Below, one piece after another: positions 10,130-18,429 of a stretch of 64,000 nt of DNA (position 1 is the stretch's first letter; each line of letters begins with the position of its first letter). This DNA is from Nannocystis punicea (GTDB lineage Bacteria; Myxococcota_A; Polyangia; Nannocystales; Nannocystaceae). The stretch lies in NCBI RefSeq assembly GCF_026965555.1, contig NZ_CP114040.1, forward strand, positions 5,456,001 through 5,520,000, written 5' to 3'. The position numbers and the translations under genes are program-made. Under the pieces are notes generated by a model. The model searched no databases. It saw only the letters and a list, made by a program, of their open reading frames with translations, and was not told where the DNA came from.

Positions 10130-11148
10130 CGCCCGCCGAGCTCGCGCGCCTGTTCGACCTGCCGGCCGAGGCCGGCTCGCGCGCCCAGGCCGCCCGCGCG
10201 GCCCACTTCGGCCGCCGCGTCCTCGTCCGCGGCGCGCCGCCGCACCCGCCGCCGGCCGTCGCGGCCCTGCTGCGCGCGGGGGCGCCGGCGCTGGTCGATC
10301 CGGCGAGCTGGTCCGAAGAGCATGTCTCGCGGGCCATGGCCGTCGGGGCAGGGTCTTCGGGGCAGGGCGATGCGGGCATGTCCATGGGGCCCGGTGCGAA
10401 CGGGCAGGGCGCAAGCGCCATGTCCGAAGCGACAGGCGCGAACAGACAGGGCGCAAGCGCCATGTCCGAAGCGACAGGCGCGAACAGACAGGGCGCAAGC
10501 GCCATGTCCGAAGCGACAGGCGCGAACAGACAGGGCGCAAGCGCCATGTCCGAAGCGACAGGCGCGAGCGGGCAGGGCGCAAGCGCCATGTCCGAAGCGA
10601 CAGGCGCGAACGGACAGGGCCTGCAGGACAGGAACTTTCAGGGAGATCACGGTGCCGCGAGCGCGGGGGCCGAGACGACCGGCACGCGTGCCGCCGGCGA
10701 CGCGAGCGGCGACCCGGGCTGGCCTGAACCGGGCGCGCTGCGGGCCGGCGATCGCCTCGTGTTGCAGGTCGACCGCGCGCGGCTCGCCGCTTACTTCGCG
10801 TACCTGAGCCGCCTGGCCGCAGAGGCGCCCGAAGGGCTGGCGGTGGCGCCGTTCTGCGCCCTGGCGGGCGGGCTGATGCGCCTGCACCTGATCGCGGCGG
10901 CCCGCATCGCCCTGCCGGGGCGGGTGCGCGTGGAGGCCCGGCACGACCTCCTGGGCATCCGCCTGGCCCAGGTGGCGCTCGGCTTCGGCGCCGACACTCT
11001 GGCCGGCCCGCTGGCGGCGACCCGCAAGCTGCCGCTGGCGGGCGTGCCGCGGCCCGACGAGGCGACCCCAGCCGGCCTGGCCGCGCTGATCGAGCGGGCC
11101 GGGCTCGAACCTGTCCTTGACGACATGACCTCGGAGACATTGCCATGA
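10126..11148 (+). CDS. radical-SAM-like protein without Fe-S cysteines, array-bearing
   Basis: Unrecognised 340-residue protein lodged between ubiX and mqnE with 4-bp overlaps on both sides. Its C-terminal 70 residues align by eye with the end of the adjacent MqnE: LLGIRLAQVALGFGADTLAG against MIGVKTAQIALSFGVDDLDG, then a LAALIERAGLEPVLDD / LVRLIREAGRVAVERD match. The segment before it (RIALPGRVRVEARHDL) looks like the same barrel. The CxxxCxxC cluster motif is absent; only one cysteine is present. Residues about 65-171 are encoded by 23 units of the 14-bp repeat, with 14-residue repeats (AMSEATGANRQGAS). I suggest a degenerate, non-catalytic relative of MqnE/MqnC that may act as a partner. 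It is not recognisably MqnA. Confidence 0.72.
   Translation: MTPAELARLFDLPAEAGSRAQAARAAHFGRRVLVRGAPPHPPPAVAALLRAGAPALVDPASWSEEHVSRAMAVGAGSSGQGDAGMSMGPGANGQGASAMSEATGANRQGASAMSEATGANRQGASAMSEATGANRQGASAMSEATGASGQGASAMSEATGANGQGLQDRNFQGDHGAASAGAETTGTRAAGDASGDPGWPEPGALRAGDRLVLQVDRARLAAYFAYLSRLAAEAPEGLAVAPFCALAGGLMRLHLIAAARIALPGRVRVEARHDLLGIRLAQVALGFGADTLAGPLAATRKLPLAGVPRPDEATPAGLAALIERAGLEPVLDDMTSETLP
10319..10640. repeat. 14-bp tandem array, 23 units, in coding sequence
   Basis: The longest array: 23 units in perfect 14-bp register. From 10403 a higher-order 42-bp period appears (GGCAGGGCGCAAGC, GCCATGTCCGAAGC, GACAGGCGCGAACA), repeated about five times and nearly identical, which suggests recent local amplification. 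Because 42 bp is 14 codons, the frame is kept. Confidence 0.95.
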
Positions 11149-12389
11149 GCGAAACCGCCGTCCGTCCGTCCGCCGCCGATCACGCCTCCGACGTCGTCGC
11201 CGCGCCGGCGGTCCACACCGGCGAGCGCGGCTTCGCCGAGATCGCGGCCAAGGTGCGCGCCGGGGTGCCGCTCGACCGCGACGACGGGGTGGCGCTGTAC
11301 CGCCACCGCGACCTGCTGGCCCTCGGCGCGCTGGCCAACGAGGTCCGCGAGCGGCTCCACGGCGACCGCACCTACTTCAACGTCAACCTGCACATCAACC
11401 CGACCAACGTGTGCGAGGCGGACTGCAAGTTCTGCTCGTTCGCGCGGCTGACCCCGGATATGCCGCAGGCGTACACGATGACGGTCGAGCAGGTGCGGCA
11501 GAAGGTGATCGAGCGGGCGCACCAGCCGATCACCGAGGTCCACCTGGTCAACGGCCTCCACCCGGGGGTGCCGTTCTCGTACTACACGGACATCCTGCGC
11601 GGGCTCAAGGAGCTGCGCCCGGACGTGCACCTGAAGGCGTACACGGCGGTCGAGATCCACTACTTCGCCGAGAAGTACGGGATGACCTACGAGCAGGTGC
11701 TGCGCGCGCTGATCGAGGCGGGCCTCGGCAGCATGCCGGGCGGCGGCGCCGAGATCTTCGCCGACCGCGTGCGTCGCAAGATCTGCCGCGACAAGGCCGA
11801 CGCGCGCCAGTGGCTCGAGGTCCATCGCACGGCCCACCGCCTCGGCCTGCGCACCAACTGCACGATGCTCTACGGGACCGTCGAGACGCTCGAGGAGCGC
11901 GTCGAGCACATGCTGGCGCTGCGCGAGCTGCAGGCCGAGACGGGCGGGTTCCAGACCTTCATCCCGCTGGCCTTCCACAACGAGCACAACGACTTCCGCA
12001 AGCTGCCCGAGCCGACCGGCGTCGACGACCTGCGCACCTACGCGGTCGGCCGCCTGATGCTGCACAACATCCCGCACATCAAGGCCTACTGGGTGATGAT
12101 CGGGGTCAAGACGGCCCAGATCGCGCTCAGCTTCGGCGTCGACGACCTCGACGGCACGGTGCAGGAAGAGAAAATTTATCACATGGCCGGCGCCGACACG
12201 CCGATGGCCCTGGCCCGCGCCGAGCTGGTCCGGCTGATCCGCGAGGCGGGCCGCGTGGCCGTCGAACGCGACACGCTCTACGGGGTGCGCTGGGTCGACG
12301 ACGGCGCGCCGCTGCCGGAGATCCGGATGGACGCGAGCGTGCCGTTCTCGGGCCACACCAGCCGCGTGCAGCTGCCCGTGGTGCGCTGA
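11145..12389 (+). CDS. mqnE: aminofutalosine synthase MqnE (radical SAM)
   Basis: Joins an enolpyruvyl-benzoate to SAM in the futalosine route to menaquinone. 414 residues. The [4Fe-4S] cysteines are C90, C94 and C97 in NPTNVCEADCKFCSFAR; the block GGGAEIFADRVRRKICRDK near 205-223 is typical of MqnE and separates it from MqnC. The C terminus (GVDDLDGTVQEEKIYHMAGA) is also standard. Start ATG 11145 overlaps the upstream stop. MqnA, MqnB, MqnC and MqnD are not in the window. It is the last gene of the quinone block. Confidence 0.93.
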   Translation: MSETAVRPSAADHASDVVAAPAVHTGERGFAEIAAKVRAGVPLDRDDGVALYRHRDLLALGALANEVRERLHGDRTYFNVNLHINPTNVCEADCKFCSFARLTPDMPQAYTMTVEQVRQKVIERAHQPITEVHLVNGLHPGVPFSYYTDILRGLKELRPDVHLKAYTAVEIHYFAEKYGMTYEQVLRALIEAGLGSMPGGGAEIFADRVRRKICRDKADARQWLEVHRTAHRLGLRTNCTMLYGTVETLEERVEHMLALRELQAETGGFQTFIPLAFHNEHNDFRKLPEPTGVDDLRTYAVGRLMLHNIPHIKAYWVMIGVKTAQIALSFGVDDLDGTVQEEKIYHMAGADTPMALARAELVRLIREAGRVAVERDTLYGVRWVDDGAPLPEIRMDASVPFSGHTSRVQLPVVR

Positions 12390-12470
12390 GGCGGGGCCTC
12401 GCGGGCCTCGCTCGGCGGCACGCTGGGCTGCGTCGTGGAGGATGGGCCGGGAGAGCGGGGGCCTGTAGAG

Positions 12471-12875
12471 CGTGACCAGGTACGCGCTGGCGCGCTGCGG
12501 GCCGCGTCTCGAGGACGCGCTGGCGCGTCGCGGGTCGCGTGACGAGGACGCGCCGGGCGCTGCGGGCCGCGTGACGAGGACGCGCTGGCGCGCTGCGGGC
12601 CGCATGACGAGGACGCGCTGGCGCGCTGCGGTCGCGTGACGAGGACGCGCTGGCGCGCTGCGGTCGCGTGACGAGGACGCGCTGTCGCGCTGCGGGTCGC
12701 GTGACGAGGACGCGCTGTCGTGCTGCGGGCCGCATGACGAGGACGCGCTGTCACGCTGCGGGCCGCGTGACGAGGACGCGCTGTCGCGCTGCGGGCCGCG
12801 TGACGAGGACGCGCTGTCGCGCTGCGGGTCGCGTGACCAGGACGCGCTGTCGCGCTGCGGGTCGCCTGGCGCGAC
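12471..12875. repeat. 33-bp minisatellite, about 12 units
   Basis: Imperfect tandem repeat of about 33 bp (32-34), unit beginning GCGTGACGAGGACGCGCTG, with small variants (GCATGACGAG, GTCGC/GGCCGC ends). Eleven-codon frames stay open on both strands (for example TRTRCRAAGRV), but there is no start signal or second feature of a gene, so I treat it as non-coding. Confidence 0.88.
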
Positions 12876-13466
12876 GCATCGGGCGCCTGGTCGGCGTGGA
12901 GGCATCCGGGTAATGCGGGGAGTCGAGTTCGGCGCCGGAGCCCGGCGGGCGATGCCAGCGCCGAGCGCACGGCTCGCCGGAATCGGCGGAGTCCTCGCAT
13001 TCCTCGGATTGCCCGTAAACACCTTCGTTCAGCGCCTGGGCGAGCGCCGGAGGTCGGCGAGGCTGGCGCCCTCGATCGGCGGAATGACGATTCGTCGATT
13101 GCAGAAAGTCGACGAAATCGAGTTCGGCGGGCCAGCGCTGGGGCGTGAAAGACATTCATCGTAGCGTGCCGGCGAGCGCGCCGTCGGCCCTGGCGCAGGG
13201 CATTGACGCATTCACTGCGGCTCAGTCCGGTGGTGCACGCATTCGCCGCCGTGATTGCGATCATTCGTGGCAGCGCTCGCGGCATATCGTCGCGGTAAAT
13301 TCTTTCGAGAAAGATGGAATCGGCCGCTATACCCGCCGGTACGCCGTTCCGCGGCCGAGCGGCCGTGCCGCGATCGGTGCGGGCGCCGCGCATCCGGCGG
13401 ATGCCGCGCGTCGCCGCCTCGCACTCCACGCATTCGCATTCGCATTCCACGACGGAGATTTCATCG
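12876..13466. other. non-coding, lower-GC region upstream of GT2 gene
   Basis: About 590 bp, visibly richer in A/T than the surroundings (for example around 13090 and 13295). No open frame here has credible codon use. It must include the promoter of the glycosyltransferase, but I could not fix a -35/-10 pair. Confidence 0.5.
13454..13457 (+). promoter_or_regulatory. Shine-Dalgarno deciding the GT2 start
   Basis: GGAG lies 9 bp before ATG 13467. The same frame is open 51 codons further upstream, but that part is low-complexity and has no such site, so this start is preferred. Confidence 0.7.
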
Positions 13467-14870
13467 ATGCATCGCCAAACGACGAGACGGCCGGAAGCGG
13501 CCCGCAATCAGGTGACCGCGCGGCTGCAGTCGCTGCTCGGCCGCGCAGTGCCCGAGGCCGGGCGAGGGCGGCCCGGGCCCATCGATCCGCTGCTCAAGCT
13601 GGCCATCGTCTGCGCCCTCGCCGGGCTCATCGCCGTGCCGCTGCACTTCGGCCTGTCGCCCTTCCTCGTCGAGTTCGACGAGCTGGTGGCGCTGCCGGTG
13701 CTGCGCTCGGTGCTCCTCATCAGCGGGGCGCTGCTGCTCGGCCACGCGGCGCTGACCCTGATGTTCTCGCTGCTGTACCGGCCGACGCCGGCGCCGCGCG
13801 AGGGCCTGCCGCGCTGCACGGTGATCGTGCCGGCGTACAACGAGGGGCCGATGGTGGGGGTCGCGCTCGGGTCGATCCTCGTCGGCGACTACCCGCGCGA
13901 CCGGCTCGAGGTCCTCGCCATCGACGACGGCTCGACCGACGACACGTGGTCGCACATCCAGCGGATCGCGCGCGAGCACCCGGACGTGGTGCGCGCGATC
14001 CGGATGCCGAAGAACGGCGGCAAGCGCGAGGCCCTGCGCGCGGGCTTCTCGGCGGCCACGGGCGAGGTCGTGGTCTCCGTCGACTCCGACTCGCGCCTCG
14101 ACCCCGACGCGCTGCGCCAGATCGTGGCGCCGATCATGGCCGACCCGCGGGTCGCGGCGGTCGCCGGCAAGGTGCTGGTGCTCAACCGCTACAGCGGGCT
14201 CATCACCCGCCTGCTGGCGATCCGGTTCTTCCTCGCGTTCGACCTCGGGCGCGCCGCGCAGTCGCGCTTCGGCGCGGTGCTGTGCTGCCCGGGCGCGCTC
14301 ACGGCCTATCGCCGCTCGGCGGTGATGGCGGTGCTCGATCGCTGGGCGACCCAGACCTTCCTCGGCGAGCCGTGCACGATCGGCGAGGACCGGGCGCTGA
14401 CCACCTGGCTGCTGCGCACCGGTCACCGCGCGGTCTATCAGTCGACGGCGATCGTGCACACCCTGGTGCCGACGCACTACGCCGGGCTGACGCGGATGTA
14501 CCTGCGATGGGAGCGGGGCAACCTGCGCGAGGGGTTGACGCTGCTGCCGCTGCTGGCGACCCGCTGGCGCCGCGAGGACCGCTGGTGGCCGACGCTCGAC
14601 ATCCTGCTCGAGCTGGGTCAGGTGCCGCTCGCGTGCCTGGCGGTCGCGCTGACCGTGACGCACTTGCTGGCGGCGCCGCTCGACATCCTCCGCCTGGTCG
14701 CGACGATCTCCGTGTTCGCGCTGGTGCAGTCGCTCTACACGCTGCGGTCCGAGCGCAGCACCGACTTCCTGTACGGGGTGGGCTACGCGTTCTTCGCGTT
14801 CCTGTGCCTGCAGTGGATCTACCCCTGGTCGCTGGTCACCGTGCGCAACGGCCGGTGGCTGACGCGGTGA
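13467..14870 (+). CDS. processive family-2 glycosyltransferase (HasA/NodC-like)
   Basis: Membrane synthase that polymerises nucleotide-activated sugars and probably exports the chain. 467 residues. Two N-terminal membrane helices (about 36-60 and 80-106) precede the GT-A domain: VIVPAYNEG (about 120), DDGSTDDTW, acceptor DSDSRLD, the catalytic-base GEDRALT, and a RMYLRWERGN segment in the place of the QxxRW motif of processive enzymes. Three to four helices follow. The glutamine of QxxRW is not conserved, so the product may differ from hyaluronan, chitin or poly-GlcNAc. The next membrane protein starts 10 bp downstream. Confidence 0.88.
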   Translation: MHRQTTRRPEAARNQVTARLQSLLGRAVPEAGRGRPGPIDPLLKLAIVCALAGLIAVPLHFGLSPFLVEFDELVALPVLRSVLLISGALLLGHAALTLMFSLLYRPTPAPREGLPRCTVIVPAYNEGPMVGVALGSILVGDYPRDRLEVLAIDDGSTDDTWSHIQRIAREHPDVVRAIRMPKNGGKREALRAGFSAATGEVVVSVDSDSRLDPDALRQIVAPIMADPRVAAVAGKVLVLNRYSGLITRLLAIRFFLAFDLGRAAQSRFGAVLCCPGALTAYRRSAVMAVLDRWATQTFLGEPCTIGEDRALTTWLLRTGHRAVYQSTAIVHTLVPTHYAGLTRMYLRWERGNLREGLTLLPLLATRWRREDRWWPTLDILLELGQVPLACLAVALTVTHLLAAPLDILRLVATISVFALVQSLYTLRSERSTDFLYGVGYAFFAFLCLQWIYPWSLVTVRNGRWLTR

Positions 14871-14880
14871 CGGGCGCGCC

Positions 14881-16692
14881 GTGCCGCCCGTCGTCGGCTG
14901 GCTGCCCGTGGGGGCGGCAGCGTTATGGCTCGGAGGACATGTCCTCTCGACCATGTTGCTGCCGGCCCCGGCGCCGCTGCGCGAGCGGCTGTGCCTCGGC
15001 CTGACGATCGCGCTGGCGGCGGCCTTCGGGCTGGTCGAGCTGCTCGGGGCGCTCGGGTGGCTGACCGCGCCGATGGGGCTGGTCGGCTGCCTCCTGTTCG
15101 CCGCGGCGGTGACGCGGCCGCGCGGATTGGCGGCGGCGATCGAGGACGGCGCCGCGCTCGGGCGTGGGGTGGTGGCGGCGCTGCGCGGGCCGTGGGCGCT
15201 GGCGGCCGTCGCGGGGGTCGTGGCGGTGGCGCTGGCGTCGCTGGCGGCGCTGTGGCTCGAGTCGTGGGGCTGGGACGCGCTGGCGTATCACCTGCCGCCG
15301 GTGCACGACGCGCTGCAGACCGGCCGCGTGCGCGAGGTGCCGACGCACGTGACCTACGCGCGCGCGTACCCGCAGGCGATCGAGCGGGTGTTCACGTTGT
15401 GGCGGCTGCTGCTGGCGGACGAGTCGCTGGTCGACCTCGGGCAGCTGCCGTTCGCGGTCGCGGGGGTGGCGGGCCTGGCGACGCTGGCCGGGCGCGCAGG
15501 GGTGAGGCCGGGTCGCGCGGCCGGGCTGGCGCTGGCCTGGTGCGCGACGCCGGTGGTGATGCTGCAGCTGGCGCACGCGTACGTCGACGTGGCTCACGCG
15601 GGGCTGGCGATCCTGGCGGTGGTGTTCGTGACTGGACCGGTCGATCGCGGGCGGCTGGTCGGCGCGGCGCTGTCGCTCGGGCTGCTGCTCGGCAGCAAGC
15701 CGTCGGCGCCGCTGCCGTTCGCGCTGCTGGCGGTGACCTTGTGGCTCCGCAGCGGTTCGCGGCGGACAGAAGCGCTGGCGGCCGTCGCCGCGGCGCTGGT
15801 GCTCGGGGGCGAGAGCTACGTCCGGGGTTGGCTGATCCACGGCAATCCGGTCTGGCCGGTGGCGCTGCAGGCGGGCCCGCTGGCGCTGCCCGGGCCGGTG
15901 ACTGCGACGATGTTCTTCGCGGTGCTGACGCCGCCGGGCTTCGCGGAGCTGGACTGGTGGGCCCGGCTGGTGGCGTCGTGGACGACCCTGCCGGGGCCGG
16001 GCGCGTACGGCTACGACATGCGGCTGGGGCTGCACGGGCCGCTCCACTTGCTGCTGCCGCTGGCGATCTTCAGCCTGTCTTTCGGGGCAGGCCGTGCCGC
16101 GCGCGGGCCGATCGCGTTGTTGGCGATCGTCAGCCTGGCGACGCCGGCTGCGTTCTGGCCGCGCTTCACCCTGGCGGTGCCGGGGGCGTTGCTGGTGGCG
16201 CTGGCGGCCGGCAGCGAGGGGTGGAGCGGGCGGGCGCGGGCGATCGTCGACGCGTCGATCGGAGCGCTGGCCCTCGCGGGGGTGGTGCTGGCGGCGCCCG
16301 GGTTCACGCCGGAGGGGCCGCCGATCTGGCAGCTCGGGGGCGCGACGCCGCTGCAGCGGGCGGAGGCGGCGACCTCGGTCGGGCAGGCGCGACCGTGGCT
16401 CGAGGCGCGCGCGCGGGTCGGGTCGGGCGAGTGCTTCGCCTACGACGAGAGCGTGGAGGTGCCCGGGTTGCTGTGGCGGCCGGACGGGCGCGCCCGCGTG
16501 GCGTACGTGCCGCCTGAGGTCGTCGACGGGCCGGACCTCGAGGCGTGGCTGATCGCCGAGCGGGTACGCGTGATCGCGGTCGACCGCGGCGGGCCGCGGG
16601 CCCGATGGTTGCGCGAGCGCCCGCACCGGTTCACGCGGCTGTTCGCGTGCCGGACCGCGCCCTGCGAGGTGTTCGCGGTCGCGGATTTTTAA
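14881..16692 (+). CDS. multi-pass membrane protein, GT-C glycosyltransferase-like
   Basis: 603 residues from a GTG start; about 11-13 hydrophobic segments cover residues 1-490, then a soluble C-terminal domain of about 110 residues. The segment WDALAYHLPPVHDALQTGR (about 128-146), which follows the second or third helix, resembles the first extracytoplasmic loop of lipid-linked sugar GT-C enzymes, where an acidic residue is catalytic. The link is only by general pattern. It follows the GT2 gene after 10 bp, so both probably act on the same surface polysaccharide or glycolipid. Two 14-bp repeat units lie in frame at the 5' end (GGHVLSTML). Confidence 0.75.
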   Translation: MPPVVGWLPVGAAALWLGGHVLSTMLLPAPAPLRERLCLGLTIALAAAFGLVELLGALGWLTAPMGLVGCLLFAAAVTRPRGLAAAIEDGAALGRGVVAALRGPWALAAVAGVVAVALASLAALWLESWGWDALAYHLPPVHDALQTGRVREVPTHVTYARAYPQAIERVFTLWRLLLADESLVDLGQLPFAVAGVAGLATLAGRAGVRPGRAAGLALAWCATPVVMLQLAHAYVDVAHAGLAILAVVFVTGPVDRGRLVGAALSLGLLLGSKPSAPLPFALLAVTLWLRSGSRRTEALAAVAAALVLGGESYVRGWLIHGNPVWPVALQAGPLALPGPVTATMFFAVLTPPGFAELDWWARLVASWTTLPGPGAYGYDMRLGLHGPLHLLLPLAIFSLSFGAGRAARGPIALLAIVSLATPAAFWPRFTLAVPGALLVALAAGSEGWSGRARAIVDASIGALALAGVVLAAPGFTPEGPPIWQLGGATPLQRAEAATSVGQARPWLEARARVGSGECFAYDESVEVPGLLWRPDGRARVAYVPPEVVDGPDLEAWLIAERVRVIAVDRGGPRARWLRERPHRFTRLFACRTAPCEVFAVADF

Positions 16693-16695
16693 ACC

Positions 16696-17013
16696 AACAT
16701 GCTCTTCGGGAATGTCTTCAGGAACACGCCTCGCTCGACATGTTCGAGGGAGCTGCAGCGGGGGAGTTTCTGCGACGCGAGTCGGGTGGTGAGCTGCTGG
16801 ACGAGGTCTGCCAGTTCGGCTGGTCGACGGCAGCGCGTGGCTCACCCTTCGGGCAGGGCCTGTCCCTCCACTGCGAGGAGGATGGGGTGGGCGGGGCGAG
16901 ACGGCTGGCGGGCGCGGCGGTCGCCAAGTGTTCTGGCTCCGAGGGCATGCTCTTCGGTACATGCCCGAGACGACATGTTTAAAAGGGCATGCCCGAGTGG
17001 ACATGCCCTTTCG
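16696..17013. repeat. 14-bp arrays between convergent genes (two clusters)
   Basis: A weaker cluster at 16696-16750 and a clean one at 16944-17013 with units at 16944, 16958, 16972, 16986 and 17000 (for example GACATGTTTAAAAG, GGCATGCCCGAGTG). The region between (about 16750-16943) has no gene that I can support. Confidence 0.85.
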
Positions 17014-17024
17014 ACCAAGCGGCG

Positions 17025-17054
17025 AAGGCCGCACTCCCGGGGGAGCGCGGCCTT
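17025..17054 (-). terminator. hairpin 3' of SPOR gene
   Basis: Arms AAGGCCGC (17025-17032) and GCGGCCTT (17047-17054) form an 8-bp stem 20 bp after the stop of the SPOR gene. No T tract follows, so it may stabilise or process the message rather than terminate by itself. Confidence 0.55.
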
Positions 17055-17073
17055 CGGCGTCGGCGCGCGTCGC

Positions 17074-17892
17074 TCACAGCGAGACGACGTAGGCGATCAC
17101 CGACTCTTGCTTCTCGAACGCCAACTTGGCGGCCACGGCGGCGTCCCACGAGCTGAACTCGCCGATCCGCACGCGGTGCCACATGCGGCCGGCGGTCTCG
17201 CCCGACTCGACGCGGACCTCGTGGCCGTTGCGGCGCAGCTTGTCGGCCAGCTTGGCGGCCTCGTCCTGGCTGGCGAACGCCTTCATCTGCAGCGCGAAGC
17301 CCTTCTTCCCCTTCGACGCCGGGGCGTCACCCTTGACGGAGGCGTCGCCCTTGACGGCGGCGACGATGCTGTCCTTGGCGGACTCCTTGGCCGGCTCCTT
17401 CTCGACGATGGCGGCGGGCAGCGGGGCGGCCGGGGGCTCGGCGCTGGCGAGCGGCGGCAGGACCTTGGGCGCCGAGGCCATGGCGGGCTCCTTGCCCGGC
17501 GCGGGGATAGGCTTCTTGCTCGGCCTCTTGTTCTTGCCGGGCACGCCGCCCATCGCGGCCTCACGCTCGGCGCGCACGACGTCCTCGTCGCGCGGCGGCA
17601 CCGCCGGATCGCGGGTCTCCGGCACGCCCTCGGTGGCGGGGTGCTGGAGGCCGTCCTTGAAGCTGTAACCGGCGTCGGCGACCAGCGGCTCGGGGTCGGC
17701 GAGCACCGCCCGCGCCTCGTTCTGCGCGACGACCTGGGCGTTGGTGTGCCCGGCCTCGTTGCGCCGCCCGACCATCACGCCGAGCGCGAATACGAAGCAT
17801 CCGACCACGGACAGGCCGAAGAACAAAAAGAAGACCTGGCGGTTGTCGAGCGAGAAATCGACCTTTTCCTTCGAGGCGGTCAGCTCTGGCAT
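17074..17892 (-). CDS. SPOR-domain membrane protein
   Basis: 272 residues. Short cytoplasmic N terminus, one membrane helix at about 20-43 (FFLFFGLSVVGCFVFALGV), a long Ala/Pro/Lys-rich periplasmic linker, and a C-terminal SPOR domain of about 75 residues (KGFALQMKAFASQDEAAKLADKLRRNG... RVRIGEF). SPOR domains bind denuded glycan strands of peptidoglycan at division sites, so a FtsN- or DedD-like role in the septum is likely. Start ATG 17892: GGAG lies 7 bp before it on the - strand, whereas the open frame further upstream is low-complexity. Confidence 0.88.
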   Translation of the reverse strand: MPELTASKEKVDFSLDNRQVFFLFFGLSVVGCFVFALGVMVGRRNEAGHTNAQVVAQNEARAVLADPEPLVADAGYSFKDGLQHPATEGVPETRDPAVPPRDEDVVRAEREAAMGGVPGKNKRPSKKPIPAPGKEPAMASAPKVLPPLASAEPPAAPLPAAIVEKEPAKESAKDSIVAAVKGDASVKGDAPASKGKKGFALQMKAFASQDEAAKLADKLRRNGHEVRVESGETAGRMWHRVRIGEFSSWDAAVAAKLAFEKQESVIAYVVSL

Positions 17893-18429
17893 GGTGCGGC
17901 TCCGGCGAGTGCCTCCTTGTAGGTCAGGTCCGGTGTGGGACAAAAAATTCGGCGGCCCCGACGATCCTCCCGTCCCGACGCCGCCGCCCGTCCGATCGCG
18001 GCGCCGCGATCGCCGCGAGGTCGGGGGGCGAGTCGCGGATGCCGCGGGCGCCGCGCGGCGCACCTGTCGTCCGCGGCGTGGTCGAGTCGTGCTGCGGCGG
18101 GTGGGCCACTGTCCGCGCGTGGGCCCGTCGTCCGTCGCGCTGTCTGCCCACGAGGGGCGATTGCGACGCAACTTCCGAGAGCCCACGGGGAGTCGGTAGC
18201 GAGGCGATGCTGGTCGCGTGGCGGCAGCACGAGTCCGGCCTCGTCCGACCTGGGCAGGTCGCCGACGGAGTGTGAGGGCGCCGGCGTGGCGGGGTCCGCG
18301 GCGGGCGAGTCGCGGAGCGGGCACTTCATCGTCCGCCCCGAGCAGGTCGCCGACGCGGCCTGGCCAGGAGCGCGCGGTCGGGAGCGGATGGCGTTGTCTG
18401 CCTGAAGAGACAGGTGCGATCGAGGGCAG
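17893..18429. other. intergenic, no gene seen
   Basis: 537 bp between two - strand genes. Open frames exist on both strands but none has a start site, domain or codon bias beyond what high GC gives. One 14-bp unit near 18403. It should hold the SPOR gene promoter. Confidence 0.4.

Noticed and set aside
9891..10589. Reverse-strand frame with 14-residue repeats (MALAPCLFAPVASD)
   Set aside because: Mirror of the 14-bp array, which is stop-free in all six frames; the + strand frame has homology at its C terminus, the reverse one none.
10319..10640. CRISPR array
   Set aside because: Units are 14 bp, have no unique spacers of constant length, and lie in a coding frame; no cas genes in the window.
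10126..11148. MqnA (chorismate dehydratase), expected beside mqnE
   Set aside because: The N terminus and length do not fit MqnA, and the C terminus resembles MqnE/MqnC instead.
12668..12913. Open frame coding TRTRCRAAGRV repeats
   Set aside because: It is the translation of a 33-bp minisatellite; no ribosome site, and other frames of the repeat are equally open.
13200..13320. Sigma-54 promoter (TGGCAGCGCTCGCGGCA)
   Set aside because: The GG-N10-GC spacing required for sigma-54 is not met.
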